A stretch of 64,000 nt of DNA, taken from assembly GCA_023846275.1 (NCBI GenBank), contig CM043870.1, positions 13,933,027-13,997,026 on the forward strand. Reading direction: 5' to 3'. A program made the translations under genes and the position numbers. The notes below the pieces were generated by a model, which worked only from the letters and a program-made list of their open reading frames with translations, was not told where the DNA came from and ran no database searches. Position 1 is the first letter of the stretch; each line of letters opens with the position of its first letter. This stretch comes from Vanilla planifolia. Its lineage: Eukaryota; Streptophyta; Magnoliopsida; Asparagales; Orchidaceae. This document shows, piece after piece, positions 23,501-35,754 of the stretch.

Positions 23501-26500
23501 GAGTAGAGTAGAGTAGAGTAGAGCTAGGTTAAGCTACGCTAGGTTTGAGTAGCAAGAGTAGAGTAGAGTAGATTAGATTAGGGTTGAGTAGAGTAGAGTA
23601 GAGCTGTGTTAGGAAAGGTTAGGCTAAGATAGGCTAGGCATAGCTAGGTTAGGCGAGAGTAGAGTGGAGTAGAGTGGAGTGGAGTAGAGAAGAGTAGAGT
23701 AGAGTAGAGTAGGGTAGGGTAGAGTATAGTAGAGTAGAGTATAATAGAGTAGAGTAGAATAGAGTAGAGTAGATTAGAGAAGAGTAGAGTAGAGTAGGGC
23801 TAGGCCAGGCTAAGCTATGCGAGGCTAAGCTGGGCTAGAGTACAGCAAACTATAGCCTAGTAGAGAAGAGTAGAATATATAAAGTAGATAACCATAGGGA
23901 AGAGTAGAGCAGAGCAGAGTAGAGGATAGCTTAAGAAAGTAGAGGAGAGCATAGCAGAGCAGAGTAGTACAGAGAAGAGTGGAGTAGAGTAGAGCAGAGA
24001 AGAGAAGAGTAGAGTAGAGCATGGCAGAGCAAACGTAAGGTTAGGCTAGAAATGGCTATGCTACGTCAGAGTAGAGTAGAGTGGAGAAAAGTAGAATAGA
24101 GTTGAGAAGGGCAGTGTAGAGTAAAGTAGAGAAGGGCTAGGTTAGGCTACACTAGGCTTGATTAGACTAGGATAAGTAAGGCTAGGTGTGAGTAGAGTAT
24201 AGTAGAGTGGAGTAGAGTAGACTAGACTAGAGTAGAGCTAGTTTAGGCATAGTAAGGTTAGGCTAGGCTAGAGTAGAGTAGAGTTAAGTAGAATAGAGTA
24301 GAGTTGAGTAAAGCAAAGTAAAACAAATTTGAGGAGAGTAGAGTAGAATAGAGTCGAGTAGAGCAAACCAAACCTATGTTAAGCTAGGCTATGTTGGGTT
24401 AGACTAGAATAGAGTAGAGTATAGTTAAATTGCACTAGGTTAGGCTAAGCTAGGCTAGGCTAGGTTAGAATAGAGTAGAGTAGAGTAAAGCAGAGAAAAG
24501 AAGAGTAAGGTAGAGTAGAGTAAGTATAGTATAGTAGAGTGGAGTAGAGCTAGGTTAGGCTATGCTAGAATAGAGATGAGTAGAGTAGACTAGCGTAGTG
24601 TATAGTGGAGCTAGGTTAGACTAGGCTAGAGTAAAGTATAGTAGAGAAGAGTTGGGTAGAGCAAAGTGGAGTCGAACAGAGTAGAGCAAAACAAAGTAGA
24701 GTAGAGCTTGGTTAGGCAAGACAATGCCAGGCATGGCCAGAGTAGAGTATAGTGTAGTAGAGTAGAGTAGAGTAGAGGAGAGTTGAGGTGAGTATAAAGA
24801 AAAGCATAATAGAGTAGAACATAGTTGAGTAGAGTAGAGTAGAGCAATGTTAGGCTAGGTTACACTTAGCTAGATTAGAGTATAATAAAGTAGAGTAGAG
24901 TAGAGCTAGGTTAGACTTTGTTAGGTTGGGCTAGGTTAGACTATTGTAGAGGAAGAGTAGAGTAAAATAGAGTAGAGCATAATAGAGTATAATAGAGTAG
25001 AGTAGAGTAGAGTCAGGTAAAGTAGAGTATAGTAGAGTAGAGTTGAGTAGAGTAGAGTAGAGTAGAATAGAGTAGTATAGAATTAAGCTAGGTCTTGCTA
25101 GGCTAGGCTAAGCTAAAGGATAGTAGAGTAGAGTAGAGTAGAGTGGGGAAGGATAGAGTAGAGTAGAGTAGAATAGAGTAGAGTATAGTTGAGCAAGGTT
25201 AGGTTAAGCTTCGCTAAGCTGGGTTAGGTTAAGCTATGCTAGGCTAGGATAGGCTAAAGTAGAGTAGAGAAAAGTAGTGTAGAGTTGAGTGGAGTAGAGT
25301 AGAGTAGAGTTGAGTAGTGTAGAGTAGAGTGGAGTAGACTATAATAGAGTAGGGTATAGTAAAGTTAGGCTAGCTTGGGTTAGGATAGGCTAGGCTAGGC
25401 TAGTGCATGACAGAATAGAGTAGAGTTGAGCATAACATAGTAGAGTAGAGAAGAGAATAGAAAAGTAGAGTAGGGTAGAGTAGAGAAAAGTTGAGTAGAG
25501 TAGAGTAGAACAGAGCAGAGTAAAGTAGAGTAGAATAGAGTAGAGCTAGGTTAGGCTAGGCTAGGCTAGAGTATTGTAGAGTAAAGTATAGTAGAGTAGA
25601 ATAGAGCTAGGTTAGGCTAGGTTAGAGTAGAGTAGAGTAGAGTAGATGAGAATACATTAAAATAGAGTAAAGTAAAGTATAATATAATAGAGTAGAGTAG
25701 GGTAAATTAGAGTAAAGTTAGGTTAGGCTAGGCTAAGTTAGGTTAAGCTAGGCTTGGCTAGGATAGGTTAGGCTTGGCTAGACTAGGCTAGAGGAGAGTA
25801 CAGTAGCATTGAGTAGAGTAGATCAGACTAGATTAAAGTAGAGTAGAAAGAGTCAAGCAAGGCTTGGCTAGGATAGGCTAAGTTAGAGTAGAGTAGAGTA
25901 GAATAGAGCAGAGTAGGTGGAGGAGAGTTAGGCTAGGCTTGATAGGGCTATGCCAGACTAGAGTAGAATAGAGTATAGTAGACTACAATAAAACTAGTAT
26001 AGGTTAGGCTAGAGTAGAGTAGAATAGAGCAGAGCAGAGTAAAGTAAAGTAGAATAGAGTAGAGCAGAGTAGAGAAGAACATAACAGAGTTGTGTAGATT
26101 GGAGTTGAGTATACTAAAATAGGATGGAGTAGAGAAGCATAGAATAAAGTAGAGTATAGTATAGTAGAGTAGAGTAGAGTAGAGAAGGGTAGAGCATGGT
26201 AGAGTATAGTAGAGCTAGATTAGGCTAGGATTGGCTCGAGTAGAGTATAGTAAAGTTGAGTAGATCTAGATTAGGCAGGGCTAGGTTAGAGTAAAGTAGA
26301 GTAGTGTAGAGCATAGCAGAGTAGAGTCAAGAAAAGTAGAGTAGAGTAGACTAGAGCTACATTAGGCTAGGCTAAGCTAGTTTAGAGTAGAGTAGAGTAT
26401 AATAGAGTACAATAAAGTAGAGTAGAGTAAAGTAGAAAGAGTTAGTAGGCTAAGCTAGGCTAGGCAAGGTTGGACAATAGCAGAGTAGAGTAGATTAGAT

Positions 26501-29500
26501 TAGGGTATAGTAGACTATAGTAGAGAACAGTAGAGTACAGTAGAGTAGGGTAGAGTAGAGTATAGTAGACTAGAGCTAGGCTAGGCTTTACAAGGCTAGC
26601 TTAGGCTAGAGTAGAGTAGAGCATAGTATAGCAGAGTTGAGTTGAGTAGAGTAAAGTAGAGCAAGGTTAGATTAGGCTAGGCTAGGCTATGCTATAAGAG
26701 AGTAGAGCAGAGTAGAGCAGAGCAGAGTAGAGCAGAGCATTGTAGAGTAGAGAATAATAGAGTGAGCTATGTTAGGCTAGGCTTGCCTAGGCTAGGCTAA
26801 AGTAGAGAAGAGTAAAGAAGAGTAGAGTAAAATAGAGTTTAGTATGGCAAAGTATAGTAGAGTAGAGTTGAGTACAAAAAAGTAAAGTAGAGTTAAGCTA
26901 GGCTAGGCTATTATAGAGTAGAGTATTATAGAGTAGAGTAGAGCAGAGCAAGGTTTGGTTAGGCTAAGCTAGGATAGGATAAGTTAGAGTAGATTAGAGT
27001 AGAGTAGAGCAGAGCTATGTACAGTAGAGTCGAGTAGAGTAGAGTAGAGCAGAGCAGTGTAGAGCACAACATAGCATAGTAGAGTAGAGTTAAGTAGAGC
27101 TTGGTTAGGTTAGGCTAGGCTAGTCTTGGCTATGTTAGCCTAGGATAGGCTATGCTAAGCTAGAGTAGAGTATTGTAGAGTATAGTAGAGCATAGTAGAA
27201 TGGAGTAAATTAGAGTAGAATAGAGTGGAGTAGAGTAGAGTGGAATAGAGTACAAAAGAGTATAGTAGAGCTAGGTTAGGTTAGGTTAGGCTAAGATGGG
27301 CTTAGCTAGGTTAGAGTCAAGTAAGATAGACTAGAGTAGAGCTAGGTTAGGCAAGGCTAGGCTAAGATAGGTTAGATTAAAGTAGAGTAAAGTAGAATAG
27401 AATAAAGTAGAGTATAGTAGTGTAGAGTAGAGTAGAAAGAGTTATGCAAGGCTAGGCTAAGCTAGGCTAAGTTAGACAAGAGTAGAATTGAGTAGGACAG
27501 AGTAATGTAGTTTGAGTAGAGTAGAGTAGAGTAGTTTACAATAGAGTAGAGTAGAGCAGATTAGAGTAGAGTAGAGTAGAGTAGGATTGAGCAGAGTATA
27601 GTAGAGTAGAGTAGAATAGAGTAGAGTAGAGTTGAGTATAAAAGAGTAGAGTAGAGTAGAATGTAGTAGAGAAGAGTAGAGGTAGGTTAGGTAGGGCTAG
27701 GCTAAGCTAGCTCAAACTATGCCAAGCTTGAGTAGAGTATCATAGAGTGGAGTAACCTAGAGTAGAGTAGACTAGAGTTGATTACATTCGGATATAGTAG
27801 AGCGGAGTAGAGTCGAGTAGAGTGGAGCAGAGTAGAGTAAAATTTTGGTTGGCTAGGCTAGCAAGAGTAGGCTAGGCTTGGCTAGAGCAGAGCAAAGTAG
27901 AGCAGCATAGAGTAGAGTAGTGTAAAGCAGAGGGCAGTAGAGCACAGTAGAAAAGATTAAAGCAAGGTAAAGTAGAGCATAGTAGAGCTAAGTGAGGCAA
28001 GGCTGGGCTGAGCTAGATAAGACAGGTTGGGCTAAGCAAGAGTATAGTAAGGAAGAGTAGAGTAGGGTAGAGTAGAGTAGAGGTAGGTTAGGCTAGGCTA
28101 GGTTAGAGGAGAGTAGATTATAGTAGAGTAGAGTACAATACAGTAAAGTAGAGTAGAGTAGAGCAAAATAGAGTAGAGTAGAGAAGAGTATAATAGAGCT
28201 TGGCTAGGCTATGCTAGGGTAGCTAGCCTAGGTTAGGCTAGGCTATGGTAGAGTAGAGTAGAGTAGAGTAGAGTAGAGTAGAGAAGAGTATAGTAGAGTA
28301 TAATAGAGTGTACTAGAGTAGAGTAGACTAGAGTAGAGTAGAGCAGAGTAGAGCAGAAAGAGATAGGCTAAGTAATGCTAGGCAAAGCAAGGCTATGCTA
28401 GAATAGACTAGAGTAGAGTAGAGTAGAGAAGAGTATAGTAGAGTAGAGTAGAGTAGAGTAGAGTATAGTAGAGTAGAGTAGAGATGAGTAGAGTTGAGTA
28501 TGGTAGGGTAGAGTAAAGTAGAGTTAGGCTAAGCATTACAAGACTAGGCAAGGCTAAGCTAGGCTAGAGTAGAGTATAGTAAGGTAGAGTTGAATAGAGC
28601 TGAGTAGAGCTAGGTTAGGCTAGGTTAGGCTAAGCTAGGTTAGGCTAAGCTAGGTTAGGCTAGAGTAGAGCAGAGTAGAGCATAGTATAGTAGAGCAGAG
28701 CATAGTGGAGATGAGTTAAATGGAGCAGAGTAGAGAAGAGTAGAGAAGAGCTTAGTAGAGTAGAGTAGAGTTGAATAGAGTAGAGAAGAGTAGAGCAGAG
28801 TAGAGTAGAGCTAGGTTAGGCTATGCGAAGCCTAGCTTGGCAAGGCTAGGCTTCACTAAGCTATAATAGTGTAGAGTATAATATAGTATAGTAGAGTAAA
28901 GTAGAGTAGAGTAGTGAAGAGTATAGTAGAGTAGAGAAGGTTTGAGTAGAGTAGAGTAGAACTATGTTATCTAGGCTAGGTTGGGCAAGGCTAGAAAGAG
29001 TTTAATAAAGTAGAGTAGAGTATAATAGAAAAAAGTAGAGCTATGGTAGGCAAGGTTAGGCTATGTTGGGTTAAAGTTGAGTAAAGTAGAGTGTAGTATA
29101 GTACAGTAGAGTATTGTAGATTGAAGTAGAGTAGAGTAGAGTTTGGATAGGCTTGACAAACCTATGTTAGGCTTTGTTAGAGTAGAGTAGAGTAAGGTAG
29201 AGTAGAGTAGAGTAAATTAGAGCTCAATTAGGTTAACCTAAACAAGGCTAAGCTAGACTAGGCTAGGCTAGAGTGGAATAGAGTAGAGTAGAATAGAGAG
29301 GAGTAGAGTAGAACAAAGTAGAGTAGAGTAGAGTAGAGTAGAGTAGAGTTGAGTTGAGTAGAGTAGAGAAGATTAGAGTAGAGTACAGTAGAGTAGAGTA
29401 GAGTGGGGTAGAGTAGAGTAGAGTAGAGTATAGTAGAGTAATGCTAGGTTAGGTTAGGCTAGAGTAAAGTAGAGTAGAGTAGAGTTGAGCAGAGTAGAGT

Positions 29501-32315
29501 AGAGCATAACAGAGCAGAGCAGAGTAGAGCATAGCAGAGCAGAGTAGAGTAGAACAGAGTAGAGTAGAGTTGAGTAGAGCATAGCAGAGTAGAGCTAGGT
29601 TATTCTAGGCTAAGCAAGGCTAGGCTTGGCTAGACTAGTCTTGGCTAGGCTAGAGTAGAGTAGAGTAGAGTAATGTATAGTGGAGTAAAATATTATATAG
29701 AAGAGTAAAGTAGAACTATGTTAGGTTAGGCTATGCTAGGATAAGCTAAGCTAGGTTAGGCTAGAGCAGATTAATGTAGAGTATAGTAGAATAGAGTAGA
29801 ACTAGGTTAGGCTAGGCTAGCCTATATTATGTCAGAGTAGAGGAGATTAGAGTAGAGAAAAGTAGAGTAGAGTAGAGAAGAGTAGAGTATAATAGAGTAG
29901 AGTAGAGAAGAGCAAAGTAGAGATGAGTAGTGTAGAGTAGAGCTCAGTTACGCTAGGCTATAATAAAGTAAAAGTTCAACTAGGTTAAGCTCGACTAGGT
30001 AGGGCTTGGTTAGAGTAGACTAGAGTAGAGCTAAGCTAAGTTAGACTAGACTAGAGTACAATAGAGTAGAGTATAGTAGAGTAGAGAAGAGTAGAGCTTA
30101 ATAGAGTAGTGCAAAGAAAAGCTAGGTTAGGCTAAGCTAAGCTTGGTTAGGCTAGAGTAGAATAGAGTAAAGCTAGGTTAGGCTAGACTTTGTTGGAGTA
30201 GAGTAGAGTAGAATAGAGTAGAGTAGAGTAGAGTACAATAAAATAGAGTGGAGTAGAGTATAGTACAGTAGAGTAGTATATAGTGGAGTAAAGTAGAGCT
30301 AGATTAGGCAAGACTAGGCTAGGCTTCGCAAGTCTAGGGTAGGCTAGGTAAAGTAGAGTAGAGTATCATAAAGTAGAGTGCAGCTCGGTTAGGCTTGGCT
30401 AAGCTAGAATAAAGTAGAGTAGAGTAAAGTAGTGCAAAGCAGAGTAGAGTATAATAGAGAAGAGTAGAGCATAGCTGAGCAAAGCAAAGTAGAGGAAAAG
30501 AGAGTAGAGTATAGTAGAAAAAGTAGTGTATAGTAGAAAAAGTAGAGCATAGTAGAGTAAAGTTAGGTTAGGCTAAGCTATACTAGGTTAGGCTAGGTTA
30601 GGCAAGCTAAGAGTAGAGTATAATAGAGTTGAGTAGAGTTGAGTAGAGTAGAGTAGAGTAGAGTAGAGTAAGGTAGAGTAAAGTAGAGTAGAGTACAGTG
30701 TAGTACAGTTGAGTTGAGTAGAGTGGAGCTAGGTTATGCTAGGCTATACTAGGCGAGGCTAGGTTAGGTTAAGTTAGGTTAGAGTAGAGTAGAGTAGAGT
30801 ATACAAGAGTAGAGTAGTGTACAGTAGGGATAAGTTAGCTAGGCTTGGCTAGGCAAGGCTAGGTTAGGCTAAGCAAGTGTTCCGTAGAGTAGAGTAGATT
30901 AGAGTAGACTAGAGCTAGGATAGGTTAAGCTAGGGTAGCCTATGCTAAAGTTGAGTTAAGTAGAGTAGAGTAGAATAAAGCAAGGTTTGGTTAGGCTTGG
31001 CTATTTTATAGTTGATTAGAGTAGAGTAGAGTAGAGTAGAGTAGAATAGAATAGAGTAAAGTAGCACACAGTAAAGTAGAGTAGAGTTGAGTAGAGTAGA
31101 GCTTGGTTAAGATAGGTTTGGCTAGGCCAAGGTAGAGTAGAGTAGAGTTAAGTAGAGCTAAGTTAGGCTAGGCTATGCTAGAGTGTAGTACAATAGAGAA
31201 GAGTTGATAAAGTAGAGCATATTAAAGTAGATTAGATCAGAGCATAGAAAAGTATAACAGAGCAGAGATGAGTAGAGTAGAGCCAAAAAGAGCAGAGTAG
31301 AGTAAAGCAGACAAGAGATGAGTAAAGCAGACTTCAGTAGAGTAGAGAAAAGCATAATAGAGTAGAGTGGAGCAGCACAAAGTTGAGCAGAGGAGAGAAG
31401 AGGAGAGGAGAATAGAGTAGAGTAGACCTAGTTTATGTTAGGCTAGGCTAGAGTAAAGCATAGTAGAGTAGAGTGGAGTAGAGTTAGGTTAGCTATGCTA
31501 GGCTAGGCAAGGTTGAAGTAAAGTAGAGAAGAACAAGGTTGAGTAGAGTAGAGTAGAGTAGAGCAGAGTATAGTAGAGTGTAATAAGATAGAGTAGAGTA
31601 GAGTGAAGTTAAGTTAGGTTAGGTTAGGCTAGGTTAGGTGAGGTTTAGCTAGGCTAGGCTAAAGTAGAGTAGTGTAGAGTAGAGTAGAGTAGAGGATATA
31701 GTAGAGTAAAGAAGAGTAATGTAGAGTATAATAGAGGATAGTAGAGCTAGGTTAGGCTAGGTTAGATGAGGTTTTGCTAGGCTAGGCTATAGTAGAGTAG
31801 AGTCGTGTAAAGCTCAATTAGGTTAGGCTTCGCTAGGCTAGAGTAGAGTAGGGTATAGTAGAGTAGAGTAGAGCAGAGTAAAGTAGAGTAGAGCATAGTA
31901 GAGCAGAGTAGAGTAGGGCAGAGTAGACCAGAACACAATAGAGAAGAGCATAATAGAGCAAAATAGAGTACAGTAGAGCTAGGTTAGGTTAAGATAGGCA
32001 AGGCTAAGCTAGGTAAGAGTAGAGTAGAGTAAAGTATAGTAGCATAGAATATAGTTTAATGGAGTAGAATAGAGTAGAGTAAAGTTAGGCCAGGCTAGTC
32101 AAGGTTAGGCAATGTTAGGCTTGGCTAGGGTAGAGTAGAGTAGACTAGACTAGACTAGTGTAGAGTAGAGCAATGTAGAGTAGAGTAAAGTAGAGCAGAG
32201 TAGTGTAGAGCATATTAGAGTAGAATAGAGCAGAGCAAGACGAAGTGGAGCAAAGTAGAGGAGAGTAGAGCGAAGTAGTACAAAGCAGAGTAGAGTAGAG
32301 CGAGGTTAGGCTAGG

Positions 32316-32787
32316 CTATGCTAGGCTCAAGTTGAGTAGAGTTTAATAGAGCAAAGTAGAGTAGAGTAGAGCTAAGTTACACTGGCTAGGCTAGGCTAAG
32401 CTTGGCTAGGTTAGAGTGGAGTAAAGTAAATGTAGAGTAGAGTAGAGTAGAGTAAAGGAGAATAGAGTAGAGTGGAGTAGAGTAAAGTAGAGTAGATTAG
32501 AGTAAATAGATTAGATTAGAGTAAAGTAGAGTAGAGCTAGGTTGGGATAGGCTATGCTAGGCTCGTGTTGAGTAGAGTTCAGTAGAGCTGAGTAGAGTAG
32601 AGTAGAGCTAAGTTACATTGGCTGGGCTACGCTAAGCTTGGCTAGGTTAGAGTGGAGTAGAGTGGAGTAGAGTAATGTAGAGTAGAGTAAAGGAGAATAG
32701 AGTAGAGTGGAGTAGAGTAAAGTAGAGTAGATTAGAGTAAATAGATTAGATTAGAGTAAAGTAGAGTAGAGCTAGGTTGGGATAGAC
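32316..32787 (+). repeat. 236-bp tandem duplication, copy A only
   Basis: Two consecutive units start at 32,316 and 32,552. Each runs from CTATGCTAGGCTC through AGCTAAGTTACA[C/T]TGGCT and AAGCTTGGCTAGG, then AGTAAATAGATTAGATTAG, to GCTAGGTTGGGATAG. Copy B has only one such unit (about 45,020-45,262), so the duplication followed, or was lost after, the 8-kb duplication. Confidence 0.85.
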
Positions 32788-35329
32788 AAGACAAGAGTAT
32801 ATTAGAGTAAAGTAGAGTAGATTAGAGTAGAATAGAGTATAGGTAGGTTATGCTCGACGAGGCTAAGCTAAACAAGCCTAGAGTAAACTAGAGTAGAGTA
32901 GAGCAGTGCAACGTAGAGCAGAGTGAAGCAAAGCAGAGAAGAGTAGAGTAGAGAAGAATAAAGTGGAGTAGAGTAGAGCCGAGTAGAGCAAAGCAGAGTA
33001 GAGTAGAGTAAAGGAGAGTAGAGTTAGGTTAGGCTAGGCTAAGCCATAGTAGAGTAGAGTAGAGTAGGGTTGAGTAGAGCTAGGTTAGGTTAGGCTAAGC
33101 TAGGCAAGGCTAGAGTAATAGAGTAGAGTGAAGTGGAGTATAGCTAGTTTACACTAGGCTAGGCCAGGCTAAGTTAGGCTAGAGTAGAGTAGATTAGAGC
33201 AGAGCAGTGTAGAGTAGAGTAAAGTAGAGCACAGTAGAGTAGAGTAGAGTAAAGTAGAGCAGAGTACAACATAGTAGAGTAAAAAAGTGTAGAGAAGAGC
33301 TGAATAGGGTAGAGTTGAGTAGAGAAGAGTAAAGTAGATTAGGGTAAAATAGAGTAGAGTGAAGTAGAGTAGAGAAGAGTAAAGGAGAGCAGAGTAGAGT
33401 AGAGTGGAGTAGTGCAAAGCAGAGAAGAGTAGACCAAACTAGAGTGGAGTAGAGTAGAGTAAAGCAGAGTAGAGCATGGTTAGGCAAGGCTAGGCTAAGC
33501 CATGCTAGGATAAGTTGGGCTACAGTAGAATAGAGTAGAGTATAGTAGAGTAAAGTAGAGTTGAGTAGAGTAAAGTAGATTATAGTAGAGTAGAGTGGAG
33601 TATAGTAAAGTAAAGCTGAGCAAGGTTAGGTTAGGCCAGGCTAAGCGAAGCTAAGCTAGGTAAAACGAGGCCAGGCTACGCTAGAGTAGAGTAGAATAGA
33701 GTAGAGTAGAGTAGAGTAAAGCTGAGTAGAGTAGAAAAGTACAGAGTAGAGTAGAGAGGAGTTGTGTAGATCAGAGTAGACCAAAGCAATATAGAGGCGA
33801 GCAAAGCAGAGCTGAGGAGAGCAAAGTAGAGCAAAGCTATTTTAGCTTAAGTTAGGTTAAAGTAGAGTAGAGTAGAGAAGAGTAGAGTAGAGTAGAGCTA
33901 CTCTATGCTAAGCTAAGCTAAGTTAGGTTAGAGTAGTGTAGAGTAAAGTAGAGTATAGTAGCATGGGGTAGAGTTGAGTAGAGTTGGGTAGAGTAGGGTA
34001 GAGTAGGGTAGAGCTATGTTTTACTGGGCTTAGCGATGCTAGGCTAAGCTTGGCTAGGCATACTAGAGTAGAGTAGAGTAGAGCTTGGTTAGGCTAGGCT
34101 TACCTAGGCTGACTAGAGTGGAGTAGAGTAGAGAGAAGGAGAGTAGAGTATAGCAAAGAAGAGTAGAGTAAAATAGAGTAGAGCAGAGTAGAGCAAAGAA
34201 GAGTAGAGTAGAGTAGAGCAGAGTGAAGTAGAGTAGAGCTAAGTTAGACTAGGCTAAGCTGGGCTAGGTCAGGCTAAGTTAAACTAGGATAGGATAGGTT
34301 AGAGTAAAGTAAAGTAGAGCAGAATAGAGTACAGTATAGTAGGGTAGGGTAGAGTAGAGCAGAGCTATGTTAGGTTAGGTTAAGCTAGGCTTACCTAGGC
34401 TATGGTTGGCTTAGCTAGGCTATACTAAAGTAGAGTAGAGAAGAGTAGATTAGATTGGAGTAGAGTTAGGTTAGGCACAGGTAAGCTAGGCTAGAATAGA
34501 TTATAAAGTAGAGTAGAGTAGAGTAGAGCAGAATAATGTAGAGTAGATTATAATAGAAGATAGAAGAGTAGACTAGAGCAGAGCAGAGAATAGCATAGTA
34601 GAGTAGAGTAGGGCTTAGTTAGGCTAGGGTAGAGCAGAGTAGAATAGTGCAGAGTAGTGTGGAGTAGAGTAGAGTCGAGTAGAGTAGAATAAAGTAGAGA
34701 AGAATAAGGATGAGTTAGGCTAGGCTGGGCTAGGATAGGGTAGGCTAGGCTAAGCTAGAGTAAAGTAAAGAATTATAGAGTAAAGTAGAATCATGGTTGG
34801 TTAGGCTAGACTAAGCTAAGTTTGAGAAAAATAGAGTATAGTGGAGTAGAGTAAAGTATGATATAATAGAGTATAGTAGAGTAGAGTAGAGTAGAGTTAG
34901 TTTAGGCTAGGTTAAGAAAGGATAAATTAGGCTAGAGTAGAGTAGAGTAGGGCAAAAGGAAGGAGAGGAGAATTAAGTAGAGCAGAGTAGAAAAGTAGAG
35001 TGGAGTAATGTAGAGTAGAGTAGAGCAGTGCAGAGCAGAGCAAAACAGGGTAGATTAGAGTAAAGCTAAGATAGGCTCGGGTAGGCTATACTAGAGTAGG
35101 GTAGAATGGATTAGAGTAAAGTAGAGTTAGGTTAGGCTAGGCTAGTATAAATTAGGTTGGGCTAGGGTTTTTAAGAGTAGAGTTATGTAGAGTAGAGTAG
35201 AGTAAAGCTAGATTAGGCTAGGCTAAGCAAGGCTAGGGTAGACTAGAGTATAGTGGAATATAGTAGAGCATAGTAGAGTAGAGAAGTGTTGTGTTGAGTG
35301 GAGTAGAGTAGAGAAGAGTTGAGCATAGT

Positions 35330-35367
35330 AGAGGAGAGGAGAGGAAAAGAGAGGAGAGGAGAGGAGA
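35330..35367 (+). repeat. 38-base homopurine tract in copy A
   Basis: An uninterrupted run of A and G built from AGAGG words, ended by T at 35,368 and followed by GACCAAAGA. It is conserved at the same length in copy B (47,894-47,931). Confidence 0.9.
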
Positions 35368-35604
35368 TGACCAAAGAAGAGAGGAGAGGAGAGTAGAGTA
35401 GAGAAGAGTAGTGCAAAGTAGAGCATAACAGAGAAGAACAGAGTATGGAGGAGCTGAGTAGACTAAAGCAAAGTAGAGAAGATCATACAGGGGTATAGGA
35501 TAGTAGAGCTTTATAGAGTAGAGTAGAGTAGAGGTAAGTTATGTTAAGCTAAGCTAGGCTAGGTTAAAGTAGAGTAGAGCAGAGTAAAATAGAGTAGATT
35601 AGAG

Positions 35605-35754
35605 GAAAGCAAGGATTAGCGAGGAAAAGCTCGAATACAGTATAGTAGAGTATATTAGAATAAAGTAGAGCAAAGTAGTGAAAGCAAGGATTAGTGAGGA
35701 AAAGCTCAAATACAGTATAGTAGAGTAGATTAGAACTGAGTAGAGCAAAGTAGT
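35605..35754 (+). repeat. 75-bp tandem duplication, copy A only
   Basis: The word GAAAGCAAGGATTAG followed by GAGGAAAAGCTC and ATACAGTATAGTAGAG occurs at 35,605 and 35,680, a period of 75 bp. Copy B has one such unit near 48,320. Confidence 0.85.
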
